64,000 nt of DNA from Mesonia phycicola (GTDB taxonomy: Bacteria > Bacteroidota > Bacteroidia > Flavobacteriales > Flavobacteriaceae). Positions 44,894 to 53,827 of the stretch are shown in pieces (position 1 is the first letter of the stretch; every line of letters starts with the position of its first letter). The stretch lies in contig NZ_FQYY01000006.1 of assembly GCF_900141885.1 (NCBI RefSeq), positions 1 through 64,000 of the forward strand. Reading direction: 5' to 3'. The position numbers and the translations under genes were made by a program. The notes beneath the pieces are model-generated. The model saw only the letters and a list, made by a program, of their open reading frames with translations. It had not been told where the DNA came from and ran no database searches.

Positions 44894-45683
44894 TTAATAC
44901 ACGGTTTAATTTTCCAGATACAAATCCTTCTTTATCCATAGTTACTTTGTTAAATCCTAATTTTTTAATCTCTTTAGAAATCTTGTTAAATTTATTTTTT
45001 AAATCTTCTATTTCATTTACAGGTACTTCTATAGAAGCTACTTCTTTTAAATGCCTTACACGTACATTTAAAAATCCATACTGATTTAAAATATATTCTG
45101 CTTTTTCTATTTGCTGAAGTCTTTCTTTGTTTACGGTAGTACCATAAGGTATTCTAGAACTTAAACAAGGACTTGGTGGTTTAGCTGCAGTTTCTAAACC
45201 AAGCTCGTTAGCCATTTCTATAACTTCTTTTTTGGTTATTTTAAGTTCTGCTAAGGGAGATTTGATATGATGATTTTTAGCTGCTTCTAACCCGGGTCTG
45301 TAATCCCCTAAATCGTCTAAGTTTGTTCCGTTTAAAATGGTGTGGTTAGGGTATTCTTCTTGTATAATATCTATCATAGCTTCATAAAGATGAGTCTTGC
45401 AAAAAAAACATCTGTTAGCAGGATTAGACGTGTAATTAGGGTCACTAAGTTCTTCTGTCTTAATAACTTTTAATTGAATATTGTGTTTTTTGCAAAAATT
45501 AGTAGCAATCTCATAATCTTTAGATTTTAAACTTTCAGAATTAGAAATTAAACCAATTGCTTGATCACCTAAAACTAAGTTAGAAACATAAAGAACTAAT
45601 GATGAGTCTACACCGCCAGAAAAAGCGGTAACTGTACCTTTATGGTTTTTAAACCAATTTTTAAGCAGCGTTAGTTTTGACAT
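44886..45683 (-). CDS. larE: Nickel-pincer cofactor sulfur insertase LarE
   Basis: A 265-residue PP-loop ATP pyrophosphatase that converts the carboxylates of the pincer precursor to thiocarboxylates. The PP-loop FSGGVDSSL begins near residue 21. The conserved sulfur-donor cysteine is Cys173 in SPCLSSR. Two more cysteines, Cys92 and Cys95 (CFFC), are also present. In L. plantarum only one cysteine is used and sacrificed, whereas a three-cysteine LarE type is reported to carry a [4Fe-4S] cluster and act catalytically. This protein has the residues for the latter type. It is the first gene of the larE-larB-larC run. Confidence 0.93.
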   Translation of the reverse strand: MSKLTLLKNWFKNHKGTVTAFSGGVDSSLVLYVSNLVLGDQAIGLISNSESLKSKDYEIATNFCKKHNIQLKVIKTEELSDPNYTSNPANRCFFCKTHLYEAMIDIIQEEYPNHTILNGTNLDDLGDYRPGLEAAKNHHIKSPLAELKITKKEVIEMANELGLETAAKPPSPCLSSRIPYGTTVNKERLQQIEKAEYILNQYGFLNVRVRHLKEVASIEVPVNEIEDLKNKFNKISKEIKKLGFNKVTMDKEGFVSGKLNRVLNG

Positions 45684-45733
45684 TCAGTTAATTTTATAAA
45701 TAGGTAGTATTTTATTTACCCCAATGATTATAA

Positions 45734-47194
45734 TTAGGCTCTATGTCCTGCTTTATCTACCGTGTAAACTTTGAATTTTCCTGTAGCTTCAGTTTCAAAA
45801 ACAAAAGGGGAATCTTTAAGTACTTGAGGTTTATGGTCTACTTTACCTATCACTTTATCGTCTAACATAACTTCGTAATGTGAAATAGGGTCTGCCGCCG
45901 CATAAGCCGTTTGCCAAGTGATTTTTGTAACTCCGTTTACAGTTTCTTGTTTAAGATCTCTAGGCCCTGTCATATCTATTTTATCAAGCTGAAAGAAATT
46001 TGTTCGCTCTCCTGCAGCTTTTGCGGTTTTAGCTTCTATTTCAAGTCTTCTCTTTTCAGACATTGCATCTGGTTTTACTTGAGAGGCATAAAAATTTTGA
46101 GTTAATTGGCATTTAAGCGGATCTTCATCTATTTGCCCAATACCTATAATAAGTGTATCTACGCCAGGTGTGGTTAATACGTATTCTATAAGTTCATGAC
46201 TAGGTAATTCTGCAGAACCTACTTTACGATAGATTTGATCTGGCCTTCTAGAGAATCCAGGCACTTCTTTATACATAGTTCCCGCTCCAAATACTTTCAT
46301 CCCTATAACACCTAAACCTTTAGCTTTAGCTACCGGAATAACATTGTGTTTCATATTAAAATACAAATGATCGTTAGAATTTATAGACACTAGTAAAGCA
46401 TCTAATAATCCATATTTATCACGTTGCATAAAATCAATCATAGCTTCAGGATTTTTATGTCCTGAAAAACCAATATGTTTTATTAATTTTTCATTTTTAG
46501 GATTTGTTCCTGTAAAATTGGTGCCATCTCTAAAATCTTTTAAAACTACTAAGGCACCAAAGTTTTCATCAGGTTTAATTGGTGTTTCAATACCCTTGTA
46601 CAAAATATCGTTCTCTTCAATAGCTTCTAAAGCGTGAACCAAAACAATATCTACGTAAGAGCCCTCTGGGTAATATCCATTTCCATCCCCAAAAAGCTGC
46701 GTCATAGTTCTTCTTATATCATCTGCCGCAGTTTGAACATTTTCACCATTAGATTTGTTTCGAACATTTTTTAATTCTGGCCATCCTGGTTTTCCCCATC
46801 TCATAAGAGTTTTACTAGTTATGGTAATAAACTCTCTAAGTTTTTTATCATAATTTGGTTCTCCCGGAATTAAGTTTTTTTTCTTAAAAGCTTCGTGGTA
46901 ATGTAATTGACTTAAGTCATAAACATTAGATGTGTCAAAATAATTTATACCTAAATCAAAAGCTTTGGTTATAATAGAAACAGGATCTACATCATCTGGT
47001 GTCCATTGTAAAGAGGCTTGACCTCCAAGACCAAGTGTAGTAACTTTATTTTTCATTCTACCAAAATCTCTCATCATTGGTGCAGGAACTTTATCTGAAA
47101 ACCAACTTGTGGGTGGCAAAAATGTAATACCTGCTGCTGCTGTACTTGATAATGTAATAAAATTACGTCTGGATATTGGATACTTACCTTTCAT
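45734..47194 (-). CDS. Tat-exported aldo/keto reductase
   Basis: A 486-residue protein. The N-terminus SRRNFITLSS followed by a hydrophobic Ala-rich stretch is a twin-arginine signal (Arg9-Arg10). Residues about 40-390 are an aldo/keto reductase barrel (TTLGLGGQASLQWT, FDTSNVYD, GVIGMKVFGAGTMY). The last 70 residues form an Ig/FnIII-like beta domain. Such Tat-exported AKRs are common in Bacteroidota and are assumed to reduce or epimerise sugar-like substrates in the periplasm. It stands 50 bp upstream of larE in the same direction, so co-expression with the nickel cofactor genes is possible. Confidence 0.85.
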   Translation of the reverse strand: MKGKYPISRRNFITLSSTAAAGITFLPPTSWFSDKVPAPMMRDFGRMKNKVTTLGLGGQASLQWTPDDVDPVSIITKAFDLGINYFDTSNVYDLSQLHYHEAFKKKNLIPGEPNYDKKLREFITITSKTLMRWGKPGWPELKNVRNKSNGENVQTAADDIRRTMTQLFGDGNGYYPEGSYVDIVLVHALEAIEENDILYKGIETPIKPDENFGALVVLKDFRDGTNFTGTNPKNEKLIKHIGFSGHKNPEAMIDFMQRDKYGLLDALLVSINSNDHLYFNMKHNVIPVAKAKGLGVIGMKVFGAGTMYKEVPGFSRRPDQIYRKVGSAELPSHELIEYVLTTPGVDTLIIGIGQIDEDPLKCQLTQNFYASQVKPDAMSEKRRLEIEAKTAKAAGERTNFFQLDKIDMTGPRDLKQETVNGVTKITWQTAYAAADPISHYEVMLDDKVIGKVDHKPQVLKDSPFVFETEATGKFKVYTVDKAGHRA

Positions 47195-47561
47195 ATTATA
47201 TCGTTTTTTTTCGAAAACTACCTTTTGTGAGCAACTAATTTAATCATACTCCATCTTTTAGATTTGAAATTTAACGTTATATGTATCTTTTTAACATTAA
47301 TTTAAGTAATGATATTGATTGTCTTGCATATATAACGGAACTAAAAGAGTTAATATAATGCATAATTTTTAAAATTTTGGGTTCATTTTATGAATATTGC
47401 AGTTTAAGTGATTGTTTTTTGCTGAATTTAAAATAGATATGTTAGTCATTTATATTTAAATTATTAAGTAAATAATTGTTTTTCAGTAAATTAACCTTAT
47501 TTCAAGTAACTTGTTTTACTGTAATTAGATAAGTAAAAGAAAAAACTGTAATAAATAATAA

Positions 47562-47581
47562 GACAAATATTTTTTTTTGTC
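47562..47581. promoter_or_regulatory. Candidate TetR operator, GACAAA-N8-TTTGTC
   Basis: A perfect 6-bp-arm inverted repeat of 20 bp, the usual size for TetR-family sites. It sits about 20 bp upstream of the -7 element of the TetR/RND operon, which suits repression by the adjacent regulator. A further TTTGTC copy occurs at 47606-47611, overlapping the -7 element. Confidence 0.4.
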
Positions 47582-47601
47582 TAACAAACTAACAAATTAT
47601 A

Positions 47602-47609
47602 TATATTTG
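47602..47609 (+). promoter_or_regulatory. -7 element of the TetR/RND operon promoter
   Basis: TATATTTG matches TAnnTTTG. A TTG at 47577-47579 lies 22 bp upstream, at the long end of the permitted spacing, and is part of the inverted repeat above. Confidence 0.5.
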
Positions 47610-47635
47610 TCGAAAATTAAACAAAAATAAGTTTA

Positions 47636-48232
47636 GTGTCGAAAATATCAAAAGACGAATTTGTCAAAAATCAAATATTAGAAGGAGCAAAAGAAGTTTT
47701 TAGAAAGTATGGCTATAAAAATGCCAAGATGGAACAGATAGCCAAAGAATCTGGTAAAGGAAGGAGTACACTTTATTATTATTATGAAAGTAAAGAAGCT
47801 GTTTTTAAAGCTTTTGTAACAGATTTTAATCAACCGCTTTTTAACAGCTTAAAAACAAAACTTACTCCTACAAATACTTTAGAAAAAAATTGCTTAACCT
47901 ACATTCAGGCCCATTTTGAAAATACAGCAAATGGTATAGAAACTTATGGAGCTATTTTAAATGATCTTAAGCAAGACATAGGTTTTGTGGCTGCTATTTT
48001 ATTGCAAATACGTCAACAAGACTTAGATGTTATTAAAAGTTTTTTAGTTTGGGCAATAGAAAAAGAAGAAATTAAACCCATAGAAGAAAGTAATTTAAAT
48101 TTTTTAGCTACCGTAATTCTTAACACCAAAGAGAGTGTTAAAAAAGAATATTTTATATACGAAACCATTCAAGGTGACCCAATAAAAAGATTAAAGTGGA
48201 TCACTAAATTATTAATCAATTCCTTAAAATAA
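47636..48232 (+). CDS. TetR/AcrR-family transcriptional regulator
   Basis: A 198-residue regulator with a GTG start. The N-terminal helix-turn-helix (about residues 10-56) has the family pattern ILEGAKEVFRKYGYKNAKMEQIAKESGKGRSTLYYYYESKEAVF. The C-terminal helical part is the ligand domain. It is the first gene of a four-gene unit with an RND pump, 21 bp before the adaptor gene, which is the normal layout for local repression of an efflux system. Confidence 0.9.
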   Translation: MSKISKDEFVKNQILEGAKEVFRKYGYKNAKMEQIAKESGKGRSTLYYYYESKEAVFKAFVTDFNQPLFNSLKTKLTPTNTLEKNCLTYIQAHFENTANGIETYGAILNDLKQDIGFVAAILLQIRQQDLDVIKSFLVWAIEKEEIKPIEESNLNFLATVILNTKESVKKEYFIYETIQGDPIKRLKWITKLLINSLK

Positions 48233-48253
48233 AGTTTTAAAAATTTTAAATAG

Positions 48254-49315
48254 ATGAAACGTAAACCATTTTTATTATCTCTACTTGTAGTTTTCTTTTT
48301 TGCTTCTTGTGCTAAAAAAGAAACTACTAAAACCATAGACCCTATTGCGGTACAAACTTTAACTATTGGTAACAATAAAAATTCTTCAGCTAAATCAGCT
48401 ACTCGCTTTTCTGGTACTATCAAAGCAGCAAAAACTACTCAATTAAGTTTTCAGGTTTCTGGTAATATTAGTGACTTTAAAGTAAGTCTTGGAGATTACG
48501 TTAACAAGGGAGATGTAATAGCTAGTATAGATGCTACTAGTTATAGAGAACAATATAACGCTCAAAAAGCACAAGCAGAACTAGCAGAAGAAAATTACAA
48601 ACGTATTAATGAAGTTTATCTTAAAGGTAGTATTGCAGAAATAAGAATGGTAGAGGCACGCTCTAAATACAAGCAAGCCCAAGCTGCAGCAAATGCAGCT
48701 TATGAGAGTGTGAAAAAAACACAACTTCAAGCACCATTTTCTGGTTATATAGGTGCTAAAATGATGGAAGTAGGAGATGTTGCTAGCCCAGGCGCACCTG
48801 TAGTAGAATTATTAGATACAGATAATATGCAAGCAGTAATTTCTCTTTCAGATCAAGAAGTGAATAACTTTAAAGAGGGAGATACAGCAATAGTTCATGT
48901 AGATGCTTTAAATAAAGATTTTAAAGGGACTCTTACAGAAATTTCTGTGCAATCTGGTAAACAAACCCCTATCTATCAGGCAAAAATTACTTTGCCAAAT
49001 ACCAAAAATGCTTTAAAAGCAGGTATGTCTTGTCAGGCAAAATTTACAAATCAACCAGCACAAACAGCATCTTCAACAAAAACAAACACAATTATACTTC
49101 CGGTAGAAATAGTATCTATTACAGATACAGGAGCTCATTTTGTGTATGTAGTAGATGAGGCTACAAACACAGCTCAACAAAAAATAATTGAAGTAGGAAG
49201 TTTATATGATGAAGGGATTGTAGTAGAGAGCGGTTTAAATACTGGAGATAAAGTAATTTCTTCAGGTTACCATAAACTTACCAATAACACTCCTATAACT
49301 TTGATAAGCAAGTAA
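48254..49315 (+). CDS. RND efflux periplasmic adaptor (membrane fusion protein)
   Basis: A 353-residue lipoprotein with its lipobox ending at Cys19 (FFASC). It has the HlyD/AcrA domain order: a beta-barrel strand, a biotinyl-lipoyl-like segment (VSGNISDFKVSLGDYVNKGDVIASIDATSYREQ), an alpha-helical hairpin (about residues 97-155) and a second lipoyl half (LQAPFSGYIGAKMMEVGDVASPGAPV). A beta-barrel and membrane-proximal domain follow. It bridges the pump and the outer-membrane channel encoded in the next two genes. Confidence 0.94.
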   Translation: MKRKPFLLSLLVVFFFASCAKKETTKTIDPIAVQTLTIGNNKNSSAKSATRFSGTIKAAKTTQLSFQVSGNISDFKVSLGDYVNKGDVIASIDATSYREQYNAQKAQAELAEENYKRINEVYLKGSIAEIRMVEARSKYKQAQAAANAAYESVKKTQLQAPFSGYIGAKMMEVGDVASPGAPVVELLDTDNMQAVISLSDQEVNNFKEGDTAIVHVDALNKDFKGTLTEISVQSGKQTPIYQAKITLPNTKNALKAGMSCQAKFTNQPAQTASSTKTNTIILPVEIVSITDTGAHFVYVVDEATNTAQQKIIEVGSLYDEGIVVESGLNTGDKVISSGYHKLTNNTPITLISK

Positions 49316-49318
49316 CCT

Positions 49319-52300
49319 ATGAAAAAGAAAGGAAATCTTATAGCGTGGGGAATGGAGAATAAAGCCTTCCCTATTGCTTTAGCATTAACATTTTTGGTAA
49401 TCGGGCTTATTGGGCTATTTAATATGTCTCGTAATGAGTTTCCAGATTTTACCATAAGAACAGGACTGGTTGTAGGGGTTTATCCTGGTGCAACAGTAGA
49501 AGAAGTAGAAACACAACTTACTTCAAAATTAGAAGAATATCTTTTTACATTTAATCAAGTAGATAAAACTAAAACTTATTCTTACTCAAAAGACGGGATG
49601 AGTTATGTATATCTAGAAGTTGCCAATAGGGTAAGTAAAGACGAAACTCAACAATTCTGGAATCGGTTAAAGAGCGATTTATTTGTATTTCAGCAACGCT
49701 CCGTTCCAGATGGAGTACAAGGTATTATTGTAAATAGTGACTTTGGAAATACGGCAGCGATGATACTATCGGTGCAGTCAGATTCTAGACCGTATAAAGA
49801 CCTTCAGTTACATGTAGAAGAAATTATAGACGATTTACGCCAAATAGAAGATGTTGCAAAAATTACTCACTCTGGTGGTTTAACAGAACAGATTTCTGTA
49901 GAGGTAGATCAGAACAAATTAGCTCAGTACGGTATTAGTCCAGGTATGTTGATGCAAAGTTTGCAAAAACGTGGTACTATTTTACCAGGAGGAACTTTAG
50001 AAGGTAAGCAGTTTGATCGTCCTATTCATTTAGATGCATTTTTAAACAATATCACCGATGTATCACAGCATATTGTAAAAACAGATGAAAACGGAAACGT
50101 TATCAAAGTTAGTGACATAGCTCATGTAAAACGAGAGTATGAAGATCCAGATTCTTATATACAAACGGGAGGAGAAAAAGCAATGATTATTACTTTAGAA
50201 ATGGCTAAAGGAAATAATATTGTTCAGTTTGGAGAAGAGGTAAAAGAACACCTTGCAAAATTAGAAACAGAACTGCCATCTGATATAAAAATTAGCACCA
50301 TAGCAGATCAACCAGTAGCAGTAGACCACTCTATTAGTCATTTTATGAAAGAGTTTGGCTATGCGCTTATGGGAGTAATTATTGTGTGTATGTTCTTGCT
50401 ACCTTTTCGGGTAGCTTCATTAGCAGCAGCAACCATCCCTATCACCATTTCAGCAACATTAGCAGTGATGTATATGTTAGGTATGGAGTTAAATACAGTA
50501 ACCTTAGCTGCATTAATTGTAGTACTGGGTATTGTGGTAGATGATCCAATTGTGGTTATAGATAATTATATAGAAAAATTAGATGAAGGTGAGTCCCGTT
50601 GGGATGCTGCATATCATAGTGCTAAAGAATTATTTCCATCTGTCTTTACGGCAACTTTAGCTATATCGGCAACCTTTTTTCCGCTAATGTTTTTTATGTC
50701 TGGTACGGCAAAAGATTTCTTAAGTACTTTTCCGTTTACCATCTCCATTGCTTTGTTTTTATCTTTAGCCATCTCTATATTACTGGTGCCTTTTCTTAAT
50801 ACAGTATTTATTAAAAAAGGATTACATTCAGATAAAAAGGAAGAGGAAGAAGGCAAAAAGAAAAAATCAATGCTAGATCGTCTTCAAGGCTTTTTTAACA
50901 AAAGTGTAGAAAAAGCAATGGAGCATTATAAAATTACTGTATTTGCAGGTGTTTTGGCAGTAATTTTAGGTGGTTATTTATTTTCAAATGTAAGTAAAGA
51001 GCTATTTCCTATTGTAGAGCGAGATCAATTTGCAATAGAAGTTACTTTAAACAAAGGGAGTAACCTAGAAGAAACTGCCGCAGTGGTAAATGCTTTTGAA
51101 AAAATACTTGATAAAGAAGAAAAAGTAGAGAATTATACCAGTTTTATTGGGGAGAGTTCACCTCGTTTTCATATGGTATATGCCCCAAAATTGCCATCTA
51201 AAAATTATGCGCAAATATTGGTAACTACTTCATCTAATGATGCTACCGAAGAAATTTTAGAAGAATACGACACCAAGTATGCTAATATGTTTCCAAATGC
51301 GTACTTACGTATGAAGCAACTAAATATGGTAAATAAACCTGCGCCTATTGAGATTAGGTTGTATGGAGATGATATTACCAAATTGCAAAAATATGGAGAT
51401 TTAGTAATTGATGTTGCACGTAAAACACCACAAACTATTTGGAGTAGAAGCAATTTTGGAGAACAATATGCAACCATAACGGTAGCTATAAAAGAAGACC
51501 AAGCATCTCAAGTAGGCCTTACCAAAGAAAATATAGGTAATACCATAGCTATGAATATGGAAGGCTTAAAAGCTACACAACTTTATGAGGGAGATTACGG
51601 TATTAATGTAAAAATAAAATCACAAAATAGTGCTACGCAGAGTATATCAGATCTAAATCAACTATCTATTATTTCTCCAAGTACAGGTAAAATAGTTCCT
51701 TTAAAACAAGTAGCAGAAGTAAAACCAGCTTGGGAGCAGGAGCAAATTGTAAGACGTAATGGTATGCGTTGTTTAACCATTCGTGTAGATTTAGAAAAAG
51801 GTGCGGTAGCAAATGTGGTACTAGATAAAATTAGACCAAAATTAGCAGAGCTAAATATTCCAGAACATATTACTATTGGTTACGGTGGTGAGTTTGAAAT
51901 GTCTCAAGAAAACTTGGTGCCAATGCAAATTTCATTGCTTATTAGTATTATTCTAATTATTCTTATTCTTATCTGGCATTTTAAATCGTTTAAACACGCT
52001 ATGCTAAGTTTTATCACGATGCCATTAAGTATACTTGGTGCTGCAATTGGGTTACTATTAATGCAATACCCATACGGGTTTACTTCTTTCTTAGGTATTT
52101 TAGCATTATGTGGTATTGTAGTACGAAACGGAATTATTTTAATAGATTTTGCAGATGAACTGCGCGAACATCACGGTAAAAATGTGTTAGAGGCAGCTAT
52201 ACTTTCTGCACAAAGAAGAATGCGTCCTATTTTCTTAACCTCATCTGCAGCAGCAGTAGGAGTAACACCAATGATTATAAGTAGATCCAGTTTATGGGGC

Positions 52301-52444
52301 CCATTGGGTACCGTAATTGCATTTGGGCTTTTAGTATCTATGGTTTTAACGCTCTATGTATTGCCTGTACTTTACTGGATCTTTTTTAGAAATGATGAGA
52401 ACAAAGAAAATCTGGAAACAGAGTCAAAAAAAATAAACCAATAA
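49319..52444 (+). CDS. RND efflux pump inner-membrane transporter (AcrB/MMPL type)
   Basis: A 1041-residue proton-driven transporter with 12 membrane helices and two large periplasmic loops. The first helix region is followed by NMSRNEFPDFTIRTGLVVGVYPGATVEEVE, the hallmark of the hydrophobe/amphiphile efflux branch. TM4 carries the proton-relay acidic pair (GIVVDDPIVVIDN). The AVLSAQRRMRPIFLTSSAA-like motif and GGPLGTVIAFGL-like segment are present near the C-terminus. Substrates are not predictable. The gene begins 3 bp after the adaptor stop. Confidence 0.95.
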   Translation: MKKKGNLIAWGMENKAFPIALALTFLVIGLIGLFNMSRNEFPDFTIRTGLVVGVYPGATVEEVETQLTSKLEEYLFTFNQVDKTKTYSYSKDGMSYVYLEVANRVSKDETQQFWNRLKSDLFVFQQRSVPDGVQGIIVNSDFGNTAAMILSVQSDSRPYKDLQLHVEEIIDDLRQIEDVAKITHSGGLTEQISVEVDQNKLAQYGISPGMLMQSLQKRGTILPGGTLEGKQFDRPIHLDAFLNNITDVSQHIVKTDENGNVIKVSDIAHVKREYEDPDSYIQTGGEKAMIITLEMAKGNNIVQFGEEVKEHLAKLETELPSDIKISTIADQPVAVDHSISHFMKEFGYALMGVIIVCMFLLPFRVASLAAATIPITISATLAVMYMLGMELNTVTLAALIVVLGIVVDDPIVVIDNYIEKLDEGESRWDAAYHSAKELFPSVFTATLAISATFFPLMFFMSGTAKDFLSTFPFTISIALFLSLAISILLVPFLNTVFIKKGLHSDKKEEEEGKKKKSMLDRLQGFFNKSVEKAMEHYKITVFAGVLAVILGGYLFSNVSKELFPIVERDQFAIEVTLNKGSNLEETAAVVNAFEKILDKEEKVENYTSFIGESSPRFHMVYAPKLPSKNYAQILVTTSSNDATEEILEEYDTKYANMFPNAYLRMKQLNMVNKPAPIEIRLYGDDITKLQKYGDLVIDVARKTPQTIWSRSNFGEQYATITVAIKEDQASQVGLTKENIGNTIAMNMEGLKATQLYEGDYGINVKIKSQNSATQSISDLNQLSIISPSTGKIVPLKQVAEVKPAWEQEQIVRRNGMRCLTIRVDLEKGAVANVVLDKIRPKLAELNIPEHITIGYGGEFEMSQENLVPMQISLLISIILIILILIWHFKSFKHAMLSFITMPLSILGAAIGLLLMQYPYGFTSFLGILALCGIVVRNGIILIDFADELREHHGKNVLEAAILSAQRRMRPIFLTSSAAAVGVTPMIISRSSLWGPLGTVIAFGLLVSMVLTLYVLPVLYWIFFRNDENKENLETESKKINQ

Positions 52445-52447
52445 AAG

Positions 52448-53770
52448 ATGAAGGCTTTAAACCATTTATATATAAAAATTAGTGTGTGTGCTGCGTTTTT
52501 CTTCGGATTAACCAGCACTATTCAAGCGCAAGAATTAACTTTAGAAGAGGTTACTACTTCTGCATTAGAGTATAGCAGAAGTATTAAAAACGGAAATCTA
52601 CGAGCAGAACAGGCGGCATTAATAAAACGAGAGGCCGTAGCAAAATACTTTCCAGAGGTAGAAGCAATGGCCTTTGGAGTGTACGGATTTGAAAACCTAA
52701 TTCCGCCAATTACTGGCATTTTGCCTAATGGTATTGATAATTTCTACGGAATTTCAGCAACTGCTTCTCAAGTTGTTTATGCTGGCGGAAAAGTAAATCT
52801 AGCAAATGATTTGGCGCAACTACAAGCAGATAGTAGATTAATAGGTGCAGAAGAATCTAGAGATTCTGTTTTATTAAACGTAGAGTCTAAGTTTTGGCAG
52901 TTAATCAAAATTCAAGAACAACAAGAGGTGATTGCTAGTAGTAAAATTTATTTGAATGAATTGTTAAAACAACAAACAGATTTATTAGAAGCAGGCCTTA
53001 TAGCTAAAAGTCAGTTATTACGTGTTAAAGTAGAAAAAAGCGGGTTATTATTAAAACAAAACGATTTAAATAATAAACGTAAGATCGCTTTGTTAGATTT
53101 GGCTTTATATGCAGGTATAAATTATGATACTACTTTAGTAGCAATAAAAGGAATTCATGAAAAAATTACTCCGCCACAATTAAAGTATAAAAATCCAGAA
53201 CTTGATTTACAAAACAATAATAAATACCGTTTGTTGCAACACCAACTAGATGCAGCAGAGCTTCAAGTAAAGAATGAAAAAGCAGACTTACTACCTAAAT
53301 TTGCAGTAGGTTTTAGTGCTGCAAAGTTTGATTCTTTTAATACAGATTTAGGTATAGACGTACAACCAATAGCGTTTGGTACATTAAGTATCCCAATTTC
53401 TGCTTGGTGGTCTGGTGAAAAACGTCAAGTAGAAGAACGCCAAATTGCAGTCACTATAGCAGAAAATAAACTTAAAGATGGTGAAGATCAACTAACGTTG
53501 GGTATTATGAAAAGCTGGTATGATTTACAAAATGCTTACAAGCAAATTCAATATGCAGAAGATAGAGTGTTGTATGCGCAAGAAAATTTAAAATCACAAA
53601 AAGATAATTATGATAGCGGACTTAATAATTTAACAGATTTATTAGACGCTAGAAGTACTCAAGAAGAAGCAAAAGCAGCTTTAGTAAGTGCTTATGCAGA
53701 TTATGAGGTAAAAGAAGCTATGTACTTGTATAGTACAAATCAATTACAAGATACGTTTACAGAAAATTAA
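52448..53770 (+). CDS. TolC-family outer-membrane efflux protein
   Basis: A 440-residue outer-membrane factor with a signal peptide (about 1-27, ending QAQ). The two TolC repeats are visible in the long helices, with LNVESKFWQLIKIQEQQEVIASSK in the first half and TLGIMKSWYDLQNAYKQIQYAEDRVLYA in the second. The DSGLNNLTDLLDARSTQEEA motif near the C-terminus is typical. It completes the tripartite pump with the two preceding genes. A terminator follows. Confidence 0.94.
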   Translation: MKALNHLYIKISVCAAFFFGLTSTIQAQELTLEEVTTSALEYSRSIKNGNLRAEQAALIKREAVAKYFPEVEAMAFGVYGFENLIPPITGILPNGIDNFYGISATASQVVYAGGKVNLANDLAQLQADSRLIGAEESRDSVLLNVESKFWQLIKIQEQQEVIASSKIYLNELLKQQTDLLEAGLIAKSQLLRVKVEKSGLLLKQNDLNNKRKIALLDLALYAGINYDTTLVAIKGIHEKITPPQLKYKNPELDLQNNNKYRLLQHQLDAAELQVKNEKADLLPKFAVGFSAAKFDSFNTDLGIDVQPIAFGTLSIPISAWWSGEKRQVEERQIAVTIAENKLKDGEDQLTLGIMKSWYDLQNAYKQIQYAEDRVLYAQENLKSQKDNYDSGLNNLTDLLDARSTQEEAKAALVSAYADYEVKEAMYLYSTNQLQDTFTEN

Positions 53771-53791
53771 AGCCATACAATGTGTTCACTT

Positions 53792-53825
53792 AAAAAGTCT
53801 CTTCCTTAAAAGAAGAGGCTTTTTT
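53792..53825. terminator. Terminator after the efflux operon
   Basis: AAAAAG-T-CTCTTC pairs with GAAGAG-G-CTTTTT, one mismatch in an otherwise 12-bp stem, with a 7-nt loop and T-runs on both strands. It serves the efflux operon and the convergent AraC gene. Confidence 0.85.
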
Positions 53826-53827
53826 GT

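Larger units (their letters stand above)
47195..47635. other. Intergenic region between the reductase and the TetR gene (441 bp)
   Basis: It contains the divergent promoters. The right end holds a 20-bp inverted repeat (47562-47581) and a TATATTTG -7 element (47602-47609) before the TetR gene. The remainder is AT-rich without a supported feature. Confidence 0.55.
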
